From the NCBI RefSeq assembly GCF_004339545.1, contig NZ_SMGD01000011.1:496001-560000 (forward strand): a DNA stretch of 64,000 nucleotides. Reading direction: 5' to 3'. This DNA is from Celerinatantimonas diazotrophica (GTDB taxonomy: Bacteria; Pseudomonadota; Gammaproteobacteria; Enterobacterales; Celerinatantimonadaceae). The position numbers and the translations under genes are program-made. Below are positions 1 to 7,858 of the stretch, one piece after another; position 1 is the first letter of the stretch, and each line of letters opens with the position of its first letter. The notes under the pieces were generated by a model, which did no database searches, had not been told where the DNA came from, and saw nothing but the letters and a program-made list of their open reading frames with translations.

Positions 1-1
1 G

Positions 2-640
2 CAACAAGCATACATGCTTAAGTTAATTGTTCTGATGGTCGCTACCGTGCTTTTCTTCCCGATCATGCACAAAATTTTCCCGGGTAATGAGACTATTACC
101 TTTATGAATTCCAAAATTAATATCGCTCTAATTGCCATTGTCTTCTCGATCATAGCGCTCTTAATGCGACTCGGTGATCAAAAAGATATCATTGCCAATG
201 TGCCATGGCCGACGATGATTATGATTTGTGGGGTTGGCATGCTCATTTCTATTGCGATTAAGGCGGGTACTATAGAACTACTGGCTAACTGGATTAGTGG
301 AAATATACCGAACCTGTTTGTGCCAGTCGTGCTTTGTCTGGTTGGTGGTTGTATGTCGCTGTTTGCCAGTACGTTAGGGGTCGTTGCACCAGCACTATTC
401 CCGATTATTCCTGCAATTGCACTGTCTACACAACTTAATCCTGCGATTCTGTTTACTACAATTATTATCGGTGCACAAGCGACCTGTCTTTCACCTTTCT
501 CCTCAGGAGGGAGTCTTATCCTGAGTGCCGAAAGGGAAGAACACAAAGATGTATTGTTTAATCAGCTACTGTTTAAAGGTGCCCCTTCAATTCTGTTTAT
601 ATCTACACTGTTCTGCATGGCGATCAGCGCTATGCTCTGA
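2..640 (+). CDS. SLC13/MatC-like anion permease, C-terminal part
   Basis: The 3' part of an inner-membrane transporter gene. The frame is open to the window edge, so the first in-frame ATG at position 14 is probably internal and the true start lies upstream. The roughly 210 visible residues form about five or six hydrophobic helices with small-residue-rich stretches (PALFPIIPAIAL, SPFSSGGSLIL), typical of the ion-transporter superfamily that includes dicarboxylate carriers of the SLC13/MatC type. The substrate cannot be read from the sequence. It is a normal bacterial gene and marks the left flank of the phage-derived element that begins just downstream on the other strand. Confidence 0.6.
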   Translation, partial: QQAYMLKLIVLMVATVLFFPIMHKIFPGNETITFMNSKINIALIAIVFSIIALLMRLGDQKDIIANVPWPTMIMICGVGMLISIAIKAGTIELLANWISGNIPNLFVPVVLCLVGGCMSLFASTLGVVAPALFPIIPAIALSTQLNPAILFTTIIIGAQATCLSPFSSGGSLILSAEREEHKDVLFNQLLFKGAPSILFISTLFCMAISAML

Positions 641-665
641 TTCACCTAATCGATGAGATGAAATT

Positions 666-690
666 GCCCTGATGGTTTGACCGTCAGGGC
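666..690. terminator. Hairpin after the permease gene
   Basis: GCCCTGAtGGT and ACCgTCAGGGC form a stem of about 11 bp with a 3-nt loop, 25 bases after the permease stop codon. There is no clear T-run, so it is either a weak terminator or a convergent one. It also sits at the left boundary of the phage-derived region. Confidence 0.4.
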
Positions 691-766
691 GCGTCGGTTC
701 AAAGTGTAAATATGAGTACTAGTCGCTAAAATCAAATTCAACATAAGTACTAAAAACCATCGTGTT

Positions 767-1774
767 TTAATTAGGTACACCACGATCACCAGCAATATGC
801 ATAGTCATGCCGGAGCTTGATAACTTCCATTCAATCGATTTGATCCGCCATTGAGGCTCGTCTTCTCGGTCGCCAAACCCACTGAGCTGGACATATCCTT
901 CAGCGACCATTGCCATAAAGTCACTCTGGCCATCCATCGTAATTGCTAACGAATCACTGCTACCTTGAGCCGTTTTAATGCGAGCTTGGGCAGCGGCTTG
1001 TGCTTCGGCTTGATTGGGGTAGGTGTATAAAATTCGATACACCGGCTCGCCACTGCCAATGCTAACTTGTTCCGTGTTGCCAGTTGCTACATCATGATAC
1101 GTCGCAATCACGCGCTTCACATTCCGGCGACTGCTGAATCGGCACTGCCATGTTTTAACATGCCCTGACGATAGCTTAAAAACTGGCATCTTACTGCCGG
1201 ATGCAGTTTTTCCGGCCGCATCGGTGGTAAATAATAGATAACCATTGGCGGGTTTAACGACCGCACCATACTGCTGGGCGATACGGGTCAGCAATGCCAT
1301 ATCGCTTTCATTAACCTGATCAATATGAGCAATGGTTCGAGTAGCCATATCGGGGCTCACTTTAGGGGTCAGGTCATTCTCCTTGGCAATAGTGGCCACT
1401 AAGCTACTCAAAGTCACTTCATCCCAACTGCGAGTTTTATGGCTTTGCAGCAAACCGCTCTGTTTGGTGTTATCCATCGGCGCGGCATTAGCAACAATTT
1501 GCAACCGTCTTGGCGGGCCGCTTAATGTCAGCTCATCAACAATAAATCGCCCTTTATCGACGAGTGAACCATTAAACCCTAGCGAGAAATTCAACACCGC
1601 CCCTTTAGGAGGCGTGACCGCACTGACAGGAAGAACTATATCAATAGTAAGCTGGTCTGATTTTTTCCCCGCGTTATCGCGCAAACTAATACTGAGCAAA
1701 TTGTCCCAGATCGCCTGAGTGATATCTTTGCCATCGGCATGCAATGAGAACTGCGGCTGATAGTTCAATCCCAT
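767..1774 (-). CDS. D: Phage late control / tail hub protein gpD (P2-like)
   Basis: The 335-residue product resembles P2 gpD, the baseplate hub protein that sits at the bottom of the tail tube above the spike and is related to VgrG/gp27 hubs. It begins MGLNYQPQFSLHADGKDIT and has the usual gpD/VgrG-like mixed beta fold, with LTRIAQQYGAVVKPANGYLLF around residue 165. Length is close to P2 gpD (387 aa) though shorter. It is the last gene of the F-E-T-U-X-D tail block, and its start overlaps the end of X by 10 nt, which suggests coupled translation. Being complete, it supports a functional tail rather than a decayed prophage. Confidence 0.88.
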   Translation of the reverse strand: MGLNYQPQFSLHADGKDITQAIWDNLLSISLRDNAGKKSDQLTIDIVLPVSAVTPPKGAVLNFSLGFNGSLVDKGRFIVDELTLSGPPRRLQIVANAAPMDNTKQSGLLQSHKTRSWDEVTLSSLVATIAKENDLTPKVSPDMATRTIAHIDQVNESDMALLTRIAQQYGAVVKPANGYLLFTTDAAGKTASGSKMPVFKLSSGHVKTWQCRFSSRRNVKRVIATYHDVATGNTEQVSIGSGEPVYRILYTYPNQAEAQAAAQARIKTAQGSSDSLAITMDGQSDFMAMVAEGYVQLSGFGDREDEPQWRIKSIEWKLSSSGMTMHIAGDRGVPN

Positions 1775-1968
1775 AACGCAGTCCCCTGCGCTACTGGCTC
1801 AGCCAAATCAGGCAAAATAATGTCAATCCCTGCGGGAAGTATAACGTTATATTCAACTAATCCCGGATTCACATCATAAACGTCCATTATCGCCGAGGAA
1901 CGGCCATAATAATCGTGACAGATTCGGTCTAGTACATCCCCGTCACGGGTTCTGTAAATCGTCGCCAT
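1765..1968 (-). CDS. X: Tail protein X (P2-like, LysM-type)
   Basis: A 67-residue protein matching P2 gpX (67 aa). It has a LysM-like core (GDVLDRICHDYYG...VYDVNPGL) and the family-typical proline-rich end (ILPAGIDIILPDL). The reading frame extends 18 codons further upstream, but the ATG at 1968 gives the family start MATIYRTRDGD and is preferred. It overlaps the end of U by 26 nt and the start of D by 10 nt, as in compact P2-type tail operons. GpX is needed for tail assembly; its exact position in the particle is not shown here. Confidence 0.85.
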   Translation of the reverse strand: MATIYRTRDGDVLDRICHDYYGRSSAIMDVYDVNPGLVEYNVILPAGIDIILPDLAEPVAQGTALWD

Positions 1969-2347
1969 AATAGATAAGCTCCATTGAAAAGTCTTGAAAA
2001 CGCGGGGATCCACCACGAACAAAGCGGCGGTTAGTTTCCTGTATTTTCTGAATTGCCCAATATCCTAATTTGTCACCGTCACCGCTGATCATCAGCAAAG
2101 GCTGGCCCTTGTTGGCCAAACTCACCAGCTTTTGGATCTGCTGGGTTCCGACCGAGCGATACGTTGTGGCGACAGTACCATTCAGGGAAATACTCGGGGC
2201 TTGCTGCCCCGTATATTGCAAAATATCCCGTTTTCCCACGCGAGAATTGGCCTTCCAATGCCAACCATAGTTTCGTGACAGGCTGTTATAAGTAGCGGTA
2301 TCCACTGAGAAGTGAAAACGACCTAGAGAGAGCATCGGTTGCGACAT
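1943..2347 (-). CDS. U: Tail protein gpU (P2-like)
   Basis: The 134-residue product has the P2 gpU signature: N-terminal LGRFHFSVDTATYNSLSR, a central segment ending in PLLMISGDGDKLGYWAI and a C-terminal FSMELIYYGDD. GpU acts in tail assembly with the tape measure and hub. The gene starts 2 nt after the tape-measure stop codon, so it is clearly in the same transcript. Length is normal for the family and no damage is visible. Confidence 0.85.
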   Translation of the reverse strand: MSQPMLSLGRFHFSVDTATYNSLSRNYGWHWKANSRVGKRDILQYTGQQAPSISLNGTVATTYRSVGTQQIQKLVSLANKGQPLLMISGDGDKLGYWAIQKIQETNRRFVRGGSPRFQDFSMELIYYGDDLQNP

Positions 2348-2349
2348 CG

Positions 2350-4761
2350 TTAAGCCTCCGGAAAATCATAAAGTGCGGCGCCATCAGCCTCAGCAAAACG
2401 GCTATAAACAGCATCACCAACCTGTGCTGGCGATTGCCCGGGCGCAGCAACCACCGTAATGCCACCGACATTAACCTGACGAACATGCGAAGTCTGCGAG
2501 CCTTGATAGACGTGTTGCAATGCGGCCTTGGTCCGTTGAGCCCCTTGTGACATCCCAGTGCTATTGGGTGGGTTGACCGCTGCAGTTGCCGCCGCAGCGC
2601 CAACCAGAGTCCCCGCCATGACGGCAGCATTCACTCGAGCGACGCGGCGCATCGTCTTACCTATTTTGCTAGGTTCAGCTTTGGGGGTTTTGGGAGGTTC
2701 TGGCTTTTGTTGCGCTGAATCTTTGCTTTTCCAGAACGCCAGTTTACCCACCCATGATTTTATCTTGCCGAGTTTACCTTTTACCCAGCCAAATCCTTTT
2801 TTGAAGATCCCTGTAATCTTGTTCCAGAGTTTTTCAAAATACAGTGTCAGGGGTTGGAAGCTAGCTTTCACTTCTGCCAGCGGGGCCCAACTCAGCAAAG
2901 ATTTTACCGCGCCCCAACCGGCTTTAAAGAGCGCTGTCACATTGGCCCACAGACCACTGAAATAATCACTGAGCGCTCCCCAGTTGTTCAGCACTAAACC
3001 CAGCGGCGTCCAACCAAAGAGGGTTTTAACGCCTGCCCAGAAGTGAGTAAACACGGAGGAAATATTGGTCCACAACTCATTAAAATAACCAGTGATTGCC
3101 CCCCAAGTCGATTGAATGGTTGCGATCGGTGACCAACTAAATAAGGATTTTACCGCGCCCCAACCGGCTTTAAAGAGCGCTGTCACATTGGCCCACAGAC
3201 CACTGAAATAATCACTGAGCGATTCCCAGTTGTTCAGCACTAATCCCAGCGGCGTCCAACCAAAGAGGGTTTTAATGCCTGCCCAGAAATGAGTAAACTC
3301 TGAGGAAATATTGGTCCACAAGCCACTGAAATAACCAGTGATTACTCCCCAGGCCGATTGAATGGTTGCGATCGGTGACCAACTTAACACCGCCTTAATC
3401 ACGCCAAAGGTCTTGGGAAAAGCGCTCTTGAACCAGTCCAATGCACCATGAAACCAACCGACCACCGTATCCCAGTGGCGATACAGCTCAACACCAGCGA
3501 AAACAAGCCCGCCAACCACAGCGGTCACGACACCGATCGGATTCGCTTGCATCACCAAATTAAAGGCCGCCATCACACCTTGCGCTTCTCTGATACTTGT
3601 CATCGCGCCTTGTAAGACCGTTCTAAAGCTAAATAGCCCGGCGACGAGTCTGCCAGTGAGCAGCGATGCCATCGCAAGCCCTACCGTCTGCCAACCGCCC
3701 ATAAACTGGACAACACGATTAATGCCCTGCCCCAACGTGAGTAGCGCCGACACAGTGAGCTGCGCCCCTTGAGCCAAACTTTTGAAAAAACTGACCAGCT
3801 GTGTTTTATTGTTTTTGACAAAGTTAACCAACAAACCATTCAGTTGATTTAAGCTCCCAGACATTGCGCCCCCCACGATCCCAGAAATCTCCTGCCAGCC
3901 ACTACTGACCACGGTACGCAAATTTTTAAATGCATGGTTATAACGAGTTGCGCCGGATGCCCCTTGATGGGTTAACAAGTTGAATTTGGACTGTGTCTGC
4001 AGCAAGTTATCCAGCCCTTTGTGAGTGCTGCGAATATAGCCGATGACTTGATCGCCGCCACTGCCCAGTAACATCTTGGCAAGGTCCCCCGCCTGTTGCT
4101 GGCTTTTGACCTTTTGCAGGCGTTTCATGACCACTTCAAACTGCTGAGCGGCATGCATACCCGCCATCATTTTGGGGGATATATCCAGTTTCCCAAATGC
4201 AGCAGCCATTGGGCTCTTAGTCCCTTGAGCTTGAAACTCGGCGTATTTATGGCTGAGTTTGGTCATCATAGTGCTGATGTTCGCACCAAACACTCCGGCC
4301 TGTTTGGCTACACCATTCCAGGCCTGGAACTGTGACACATTCATTCCCTGAGCATGCGCCAATTTTGCTATCGCGGCTGTTTGTTGGTTGGTGTGGGTTA
4401 TCAGCCCACCGAGCGCCGTCGCGGTATTCCAAATGGAGCCTATCGCCGTACTACCTAATTGGGTTGCACGTTTAAAGCCAGCACCGATCTCCTGACCTTG
4501 CCCTGAGGATTGAGCACGCTTGGTCGCTTGCTCAATCTGTTGACCAAGAGTTTGATACTGGCGCGCTAGCAAAGAAACATCCGCCCCCGCTAACTTGCTT
4601 TGTTTGATGTGTGTCGAGAGCTTTTTCTGCTCTTGGGTGAGCTCTTTCACGCTCTTATTGGCCGTTCCCATCGACTGAGTAATGGTACTGCCTAACTGGG
4701 TAAATGAGCTGCCCACCGTCGCCCCGAGGGACGCGACGGTTGTTAAATTTTGGGTCAGCAT
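2350..4761 (-). CDS. T: Tail tape measure protein gpT
   Basis: At 803 residues this is the longest protein of the element, and tape-measure length sets tail length. The N-terminus (residues 1-90) is helical/coiled coil. A hydrophobic middle (about 330-440) contains membrane-like helices, and the C-terminus is Ala/Pro-rich. Residues roughly 455-620 contain a tandem duplication of an 82-residue unit rich in Trp (WSPIATIQS, GYF..LWTNISS, FGWTPLGLVLNNW). The gene starts next to the end of the frameshifted E' frame, and that arrangement (chaperone pair then tape measure) is universal in long-tailed phages. Confidence 0.9.
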   Translation of the reverse strand: MLTQNLTTVASLGATVGSSFTQLGSTITQSMGTANKSVKELTQEQKKLSTHIKQSKLAGADVSLLARQYQTLGQQIEQATKRAQSSGQGQEIGAGFKRATQLGSTAIGSIWNTATALGGLITHTNQQTAAIAKLAHAQGMNVSQFQAWNGVAKQAGVFGANISTMMTKLSHKYAEFQAQGTKSPMAAAFGKLDISPKMMAGMHAAQQFEVVMKRLQKVKSQQQAGDLAKMLLGSGGDQVIGYIRSTHKGLDNLLQTQSKFNLLTHQGASGATRYNHAFKNLRTVVSSGWQEISGIVGGAMSGSLNQLNGLLVNFVKNNKTQLVSFFKSLAQGAQLTVSALLTLGQGINRVVQFMGGWQTVGLAMASLLTGRLVAGLFSFRTVLQGAMTSIREAQGVMAAFNLVMQANPIGVVTAVVGGLVFAGVELYRHWDTVVGWFHGALDWFKSAFPKTFGVIKAVLSWSPIATIQSAWGVITGYFSGLWTNISSEFTHFWAGIKTLFGWTPLGLVLNNWESLSDYFSGLWANVTALFKAGWGAVKSLFSWSPIATIQSTWGAITGYFNELWTNISSVFTHFWAGVKTLFGWTPLGLVLNNWGALSDYFSGLWANVTALFKAGWGAVKSLLSWAPLAEVKASFQPLTLYFEKLWNKITGIFKKGFGWVKGKLGKIKSWVGKLAFWKSKDSAQQKPEPPKTPKAEPSKIGKTMRRVARVNAAVMAGTLVGAAAATAAVNPPNSTGMSQGAQRTKAALQHVYQGSQTSHVRQVNVGGITVVAAPGQSPAQVGDAVYSRFAEADGAALYDFPEA
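2895..3387 (-). repeat. Two 246-bp in-frame repeats within the tape measure gene
   Basis: The segment containing ATTTTACCGC (plus strand 2901-2910) recurs exactly 246 bp later (3147-3156), and near-identical flanks extend on both sides, ending with the shared GGTTGCGATCGGTGACCAAC block. The repeat adds 82 residues per copy without shifting the frame, so it probably lengthened the tail by a discrete step. Confidence 0.85.
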
Positions 4762-5161
4762 GAACGCTCCTCTTGGGGAATAATTTCAAGGAAGGTGATA
4801 AATTGTTCGGTTGATAATTCCAGCAGCGTATCCAACTGCCAGCCGGTGTAATGGGCCAGTGCTAGGAGCCCTTGGTCGATGTATTGACGCTCGACCCCGA
4901 GTCCTGCTTTTGAAAACCCATGATGATTTGCTGCCCCGCAACATAGTCCATCATATCCAGTTCATGGATAACGCCTTGCTCGACATCACTGAGTAATGCC
5001 ATCAAAGCAATCTCTTTGTCAGCATCCGCTTGGTTTTGTTTATCGGCAATCAGGTTATCCCGCACTTTCGGGCGACGAAACTCAAGCGTGGTATATTCTT
5101 TTTCATTAAAAGTGACTGGAAACTGCAGAGTCAAAACTTCGTTCTTCACTGGGTAAGCCAT
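4755..5161 (-). CDS. E: E+E' tail assembly chaperone made by -1 frameshifting
   Basis: Translation from the ATG at 5161 to the slippery heptamer GGGTTTT (4913-4919), followed by a -1 shift, reads an uninterrupted 52-codon extension: SKAGLGVERQYIDQGLLALA, then about 30 more residues to a TGA at 4755-4757. This predicts a 135-residue E+E' protein, as in P2 where E and E+E' chaperone the tape measure. The extension frame has a sensible helical sequence and its stop overlaps the tape-measure ATG by a few bases. The unshifted product is listed separately. Confidence 0.72.
4862..5161 (-). CDS. E: Tail assembly chaperone gpE (unshifted product)
   Basis: A 99-residue protein starting MAYPVKNEVLTLQFPVTF and ending in a low-complexity tail (DSGSSVNTSTKGS). 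That tail is what one expects of codons beyond a frameshift site and not of conserved sequence. The open frame extends upstream through hydrophobic junk, but the ATG at 5161 has AAGGAAA about 10 nt ahead and gives the family-type start. It lies between the tail tube gene and the tape measure. In P2-like tails gpE is an assembly factor, not a structural protein of the finished tail. Confidence 0.8.
   Translation of the reverse strand: MAYPVKNEVLTLQFPVTFNEKEYTTLEFRRPKVRDNLIADKQNQADADKEIALMALLSDVEQGVIHELDMMDYVAGQQIIMGFQKQDSGSSVNTSTKGS
4913..4919 (-). promoter_or_regulatory. Slippery heptamer GGGTTTT for -1 frameshift
   Basis: In the zero frame the codons are ATG GGT TTT CAA. The last base of ATG plus GGT TTT makes G GGT TTT, a canonical X XXY YYZ site. 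The -1 frame reads GGG TTT TCA and stays open to 4755. Confidence 0.75.
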
Positions 5162-5190
5162 TGATAATTTCCTTAACAATAAGATAAAAA

Positions 5191-5208
5191 AGGCTGCCGA
5201 AGCAGCCT
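5191..5208 (-). terminator. Attenuator between tail tube and gpE
   Basis: On the minus strand AGGCTGC-ttcg-GCAGCCT is followed directly by TTTTTT: a 7-bp GC-rich stem with a UUCG-type loop. It lies inside the FI-FII-E-T-U-X-D transcript, after sheath and tube, so it probably lowers expression of the low-copy downstream parts rather than ending the operon. Confidence 0.75.
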
Positions 5209-5235
5209 GATAGCTCAAGAGTGTTATAAAATGGA

Positions 5236-5751
5236 TTAAAACAGCTTCATGGCGCTGCGGATCTGCTTCAGCGTATCGACATGACCGAACGAACGGACAT
5301 GATTCACCGGGTCGATTTCCACCAATTTGACATCTGCCCACACCATTTTGTAATAGTTAAGCTTCATCGTAACTTTCATTGCTTTATCGCGCTGTGAACC
5401 ACTATCTTGCGCATCGCGTTCAATTTTAGTGATAAGCCCGCGCATGGCTTCGGAACATTCAAAGGGAGTTCCTTGAGCATCGGTAAATACTGAACGCACC
5501 GATAGTGATGTGTTTTTACCCGTTTGAAAGCCAAACAACGGCATGATATTGGGATCCAAACCGTAAATAGACAACGAGGTCTCCATCGGATTCATCCCGT
5601 CGTCTACCGGGATTGGCATATCCATATCGCCCGCGGAAAAATCCACGGTTTTCACTTCTAATACAGGCGGTGTGTAGTCTTTACAATTGCCGGCTTTGCC
5701 AACACCATCAACCCACACGGCCCAGCTTTTTAACAGATGATCTGCTGCCAT
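5236..5751 (-). CDS. FII: Tail tube protein gpFII (P2-like)
   Basis: A 171-residue major tail tube subunit, the inner tube that is driven through the target envelope when the sheath contracts. It matches P2 FII in length (172 aa) and layout: an N-terminal helix/strand, a conserved centre DMDMPIPVDDGMNPMETSLSI..DP, and the C-terminal block KVTMKLNYYKMVWADVKLVEIDPVNH. The ATG overlaps the sheath stop codon, so the two high-copy proteins are translationally coupled. A strong hairpin follows. Confidence 0.9.
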   Translation of the reverse strand: MAADHLLKSWAVWVDGVGKAGNCKDYTPPVLEVKTVDFSAGDMDMPIPVDDGMNPMETSLSIYGLDPNIMPLFGFQTGKNTSLSVRSVFTDAQGTPFECSEAMRGLITKIERDAQDSGSQRDKAMKVTMKLNYYKMVWADVKLVEIDPVNHVRSFGHVDTLKQIRSAMKLF

Positions 5752-7217
5752 TAGTTAAATACCTCTTCGATATAGTCCCCATTGAGGCGACTGCGGAAAA
5801 TAATATGCTCAGCAGGGAACGGCGGCTCAAAGTCAAAATCAAAGTAAGCCAGTCCCTGTTTCACGGTTGCGGATGAATTTAGATCGGGGTCAGCCGAACA
5901 TTTACCGTCGTAAATTGCGCCTTCGGCTTTTAACTGCCGCAGGTAATCATTAACGCCTTCACAGACCTCATCAAAGTAGGTCTTGGTCAGGTTGCGGTCG
6001 ACCGCCCACAGGTGATTGAGTTGAATTGAATCATTAATCATATCTGCGGTACGCACAGTCTGTTCAAACATCCATTGGCGATCATCCGAGCAATTGCGGT
6101 TGCCCCAAAAACGAAAGCCATTCTGTTGGATCACGGTGCTCACATGGTTTTCATTGAGCATGTTGGCGGTGGTATTAGGATCATCCAAGGTCCAATCAAC
6201 CGCTTGCGCTGTGCCGACAATCCCGTAAATTTCCTGATTGGATTTCGACCACCAGGCTCCTTTTTCAGCATCAATACGTGCTCGCAATCCCGCGGCACGC
6301 GCCGATAGCGGACGGTTGACATTTTTTGCCAAATCCTCATCAAACACGGTGACCCAGGGCCACATCAGCTCACAGCGTTTGTCATATTTACGCTGCCGTT
6401 TAATAGCATCGGTATAGCTCGCGCCCTGCTCACAATCAAAGTAAGCGACTGCGCGCAGTCGAGCGGCTTGGGTTTGCATCTCGGCAGCCACCGCATCATA
6501 TTGGCTAAACTCGGGGGCAATTAAGATCCGCGGTTTATAACCGGTCTGAGTCTGCGCCGATAACAACACTCGCATCCCTTGGATGATATTGGCCTGAGTT
6601 TCGGCATCTGAGCTGCCTTCGGCCACTCGCACAACAATTACCAGTGCACCGGTTTGATCAAAGATGTCATCAAACGCTTTATACAGCGTGCCAGCTTTGC
6701 CAAGTTGATTAACCTGTTGCTGACTACCAGCCACGGCCACTGGGGTATTCAAGGGGAAGGGTTCATCGCGGCCACCACTGAGATAAGCCTCAGCGTCATT
6801 GACCACAATCCCCTCACCAGTTCCCAGTGCTTTTACATTCACTAACGCAGCTGCATCGGTATTGGCAACAATCACCGCCTGCACATCGGACGCAGTCGAG
6901 CTGAGCGCACTGTCACCGTCGGTGGCAAGATGAACGGTAATTTTCTGGCCCACCACCGAGACACCCAACTCAGCATTGGCAGTGCCCGGATCCACAAACG
7001 TCACACTGATAGCATGGCCACCAGTACCGGCCTCAATAGCAGTAAATAACAAACCATCGTTAATCACTGCACTCCCTTTTTGTAAACTGGCAGCGGTCGC
7101 TCCGGCACTATCCGGCGCCGTCCCTACCAGTCCAATGACGGCTGTCTTAACCGTTTGAATGGAGCGAGAGCCACTATCGACTTCAATGACTTCGACACCA
7201 TGGAGAAATTGCGTCAT
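5751..7217 (-). CDS. FI: Contractile tail sheath protein gpFI (P2-like)
   Basis: A 488-residue sheath subunit, longer than P2 FI (396 aa). N-terminal FLHGVEVIEVDSGSRSIQTV and a 60-70 residue Ala/Gly-rich insertion (about residues 50-140) are followed by the conserved sheath core: a YKPRILIAPEFSQ strand-loop, NRPLSARAAGLRA..D and the C-terminal FDFEPPFPAEHIIF..R. The extra length lies in the surface-exposed insertion. This protein defines the particle as contractile (myovirus/R-type). A terminator hairpin immediately upstream separates it from the fibre genes, so it probably has its own promoter. Confidence 0.92.
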   Translation of the reverse strand: MTQFLHGVEVIEVDSGSRSIQTVKTAVIGLVGTAPDSAGATAASLQKGSAVINDGLLFTAIEAGTGGHAISVTFVDPGTANAELGVSVVGQKITVHLATDGDSALSSTASDVQAVIVANTDAAALVNVKALGTGEGIVVNDAEAYLSGGRDEPFPLNTPVAVAGSQQQVNQLGKAGTLYKAFDDIFDQTGALVIVVRVAEGSSDAETQANIIQGMRVLLSAQTQTGYKPRILIAPEFSQYDAVAAEMQTQAARLRAVAYFDCEQGASYTDAIKRQRKYDKRCELMWPWVTVFDEDLAKNVNRPLSARAAGLRARIDAEKGAWWSKSNQEIYGIVGTAQAVDWTLDDPNTTANMLNENHVSTVIQQNGFRFWGNRNCSDDRQWMFEQTVRTADMINDSIQLNHLWAVDRNLTKTYFDEVCEGVNDYLRQLKAEGAIYDGKCSADPDLNSSATVKQGLAYFDFDFEPPFPAEHIIFRSRLNGDYIEEVFN

Positions 7218-7247
7218 AGCTAATTCCTATGTTTGGAGTAATAAAAA

Positions 7248-7264
7248 ACCCGCTCGAAGCGGGT
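7248..7264 (-). terminator. Terminator between fibre-assembly and sheath genes
   Basis: Minus strand ACCCGC-ttcga-GCGGGT followed by TTTTT. It splits the tail genes into two transcripts, V...H-tfa and FI...D, as in P2 (VWJIHG and FETUD operons). Confidence 0.8.
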
Positions 7265-7295
7265 CATGATTGGGGTTAAATTAAGTTAGTACAGA

Positions 7296-7850
7296 TTATT
7301 TGCCGGTGAACTCACCGGGAGCTTTGGGCCATTGCACCTTAAATGGGAACCCCTCTTGCTCAGGCACATTACGCAGCGCCACACGATATTGCCGCCACGC
7401 GTTGGCATCTTTGCCGGCATCTTCGAGGCGGTTAATCTCACGGCTGACGCGGTCGGCAATAGCATCACGCTCGGTGCGAACACTAGAAGCTTTTACCGGA
7501 CGTTCTAAGTCTTGCGAATATTCCCATTTCCCTGATTGAGCATTCCAGAGACTGAACTCTTCTGGCTTTTGCAATGTCCAACCCTCGGGCACTTCCCCTA
7601 AATCGGTGACCATTTTGGACTGCGTGTAATCAGTGATGTCATAGATGGTTTGGTCTCGGTGATCTTTCTTCTGACTCCATGCCCCATCAGCAAAGACGGC
7701 GATCATGCCATCGGTACTCTCTGGTGGGACAATCACCGTGGCATTGGCCGAGATTAATGGGTTGTCCATATCCAGTGGATTTACATCGGCTTCACCGGCT
7801 CCCTGATAGGCACCAGTAGTCGCATCATAGTGATAGATTGTATCGGTCAT
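7296..7850 (-). CDS. Tail fibre assembly protein
   Basis: A 184-residue chaperone-like protein encoded directly after the tail fibre, the usual place for P2 gpG/Tfa proteins, which help fold or trimerise the fibre tip. Recognisable features are a Tfa-like N-terminus (MTDTIYHYDATTGAYQGAG), a PPESTDGMIAVFADGAWSQK segment around residue 42, and a C-terminal helical region ending WRQYRVALRNVPEQEGFPF followed by WPKAP. The gene starts 8 nt after the fibre stop codon. It probably co-evolves with the fibre and so with target range. Confidence 0.82.
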   Translation of the reverse strand: MTDTIYHYDATTGAYQGAGEADVNPLDMDNPLISANATVIVPPESTDGMIAVFADGAWSQKKDHRDQTIYDITDYTQSKMVTDLGEVPEGWTLQKPEEFSLWNAQSGKWEYSQDLERPVKASSVRTERDAIADRVSREINRLEDAGKDANAWRQYRVALRNVPEQEGFPFKVQWPKAPGEFTGK

Positions 7851-7858
7851 CTTAATTC

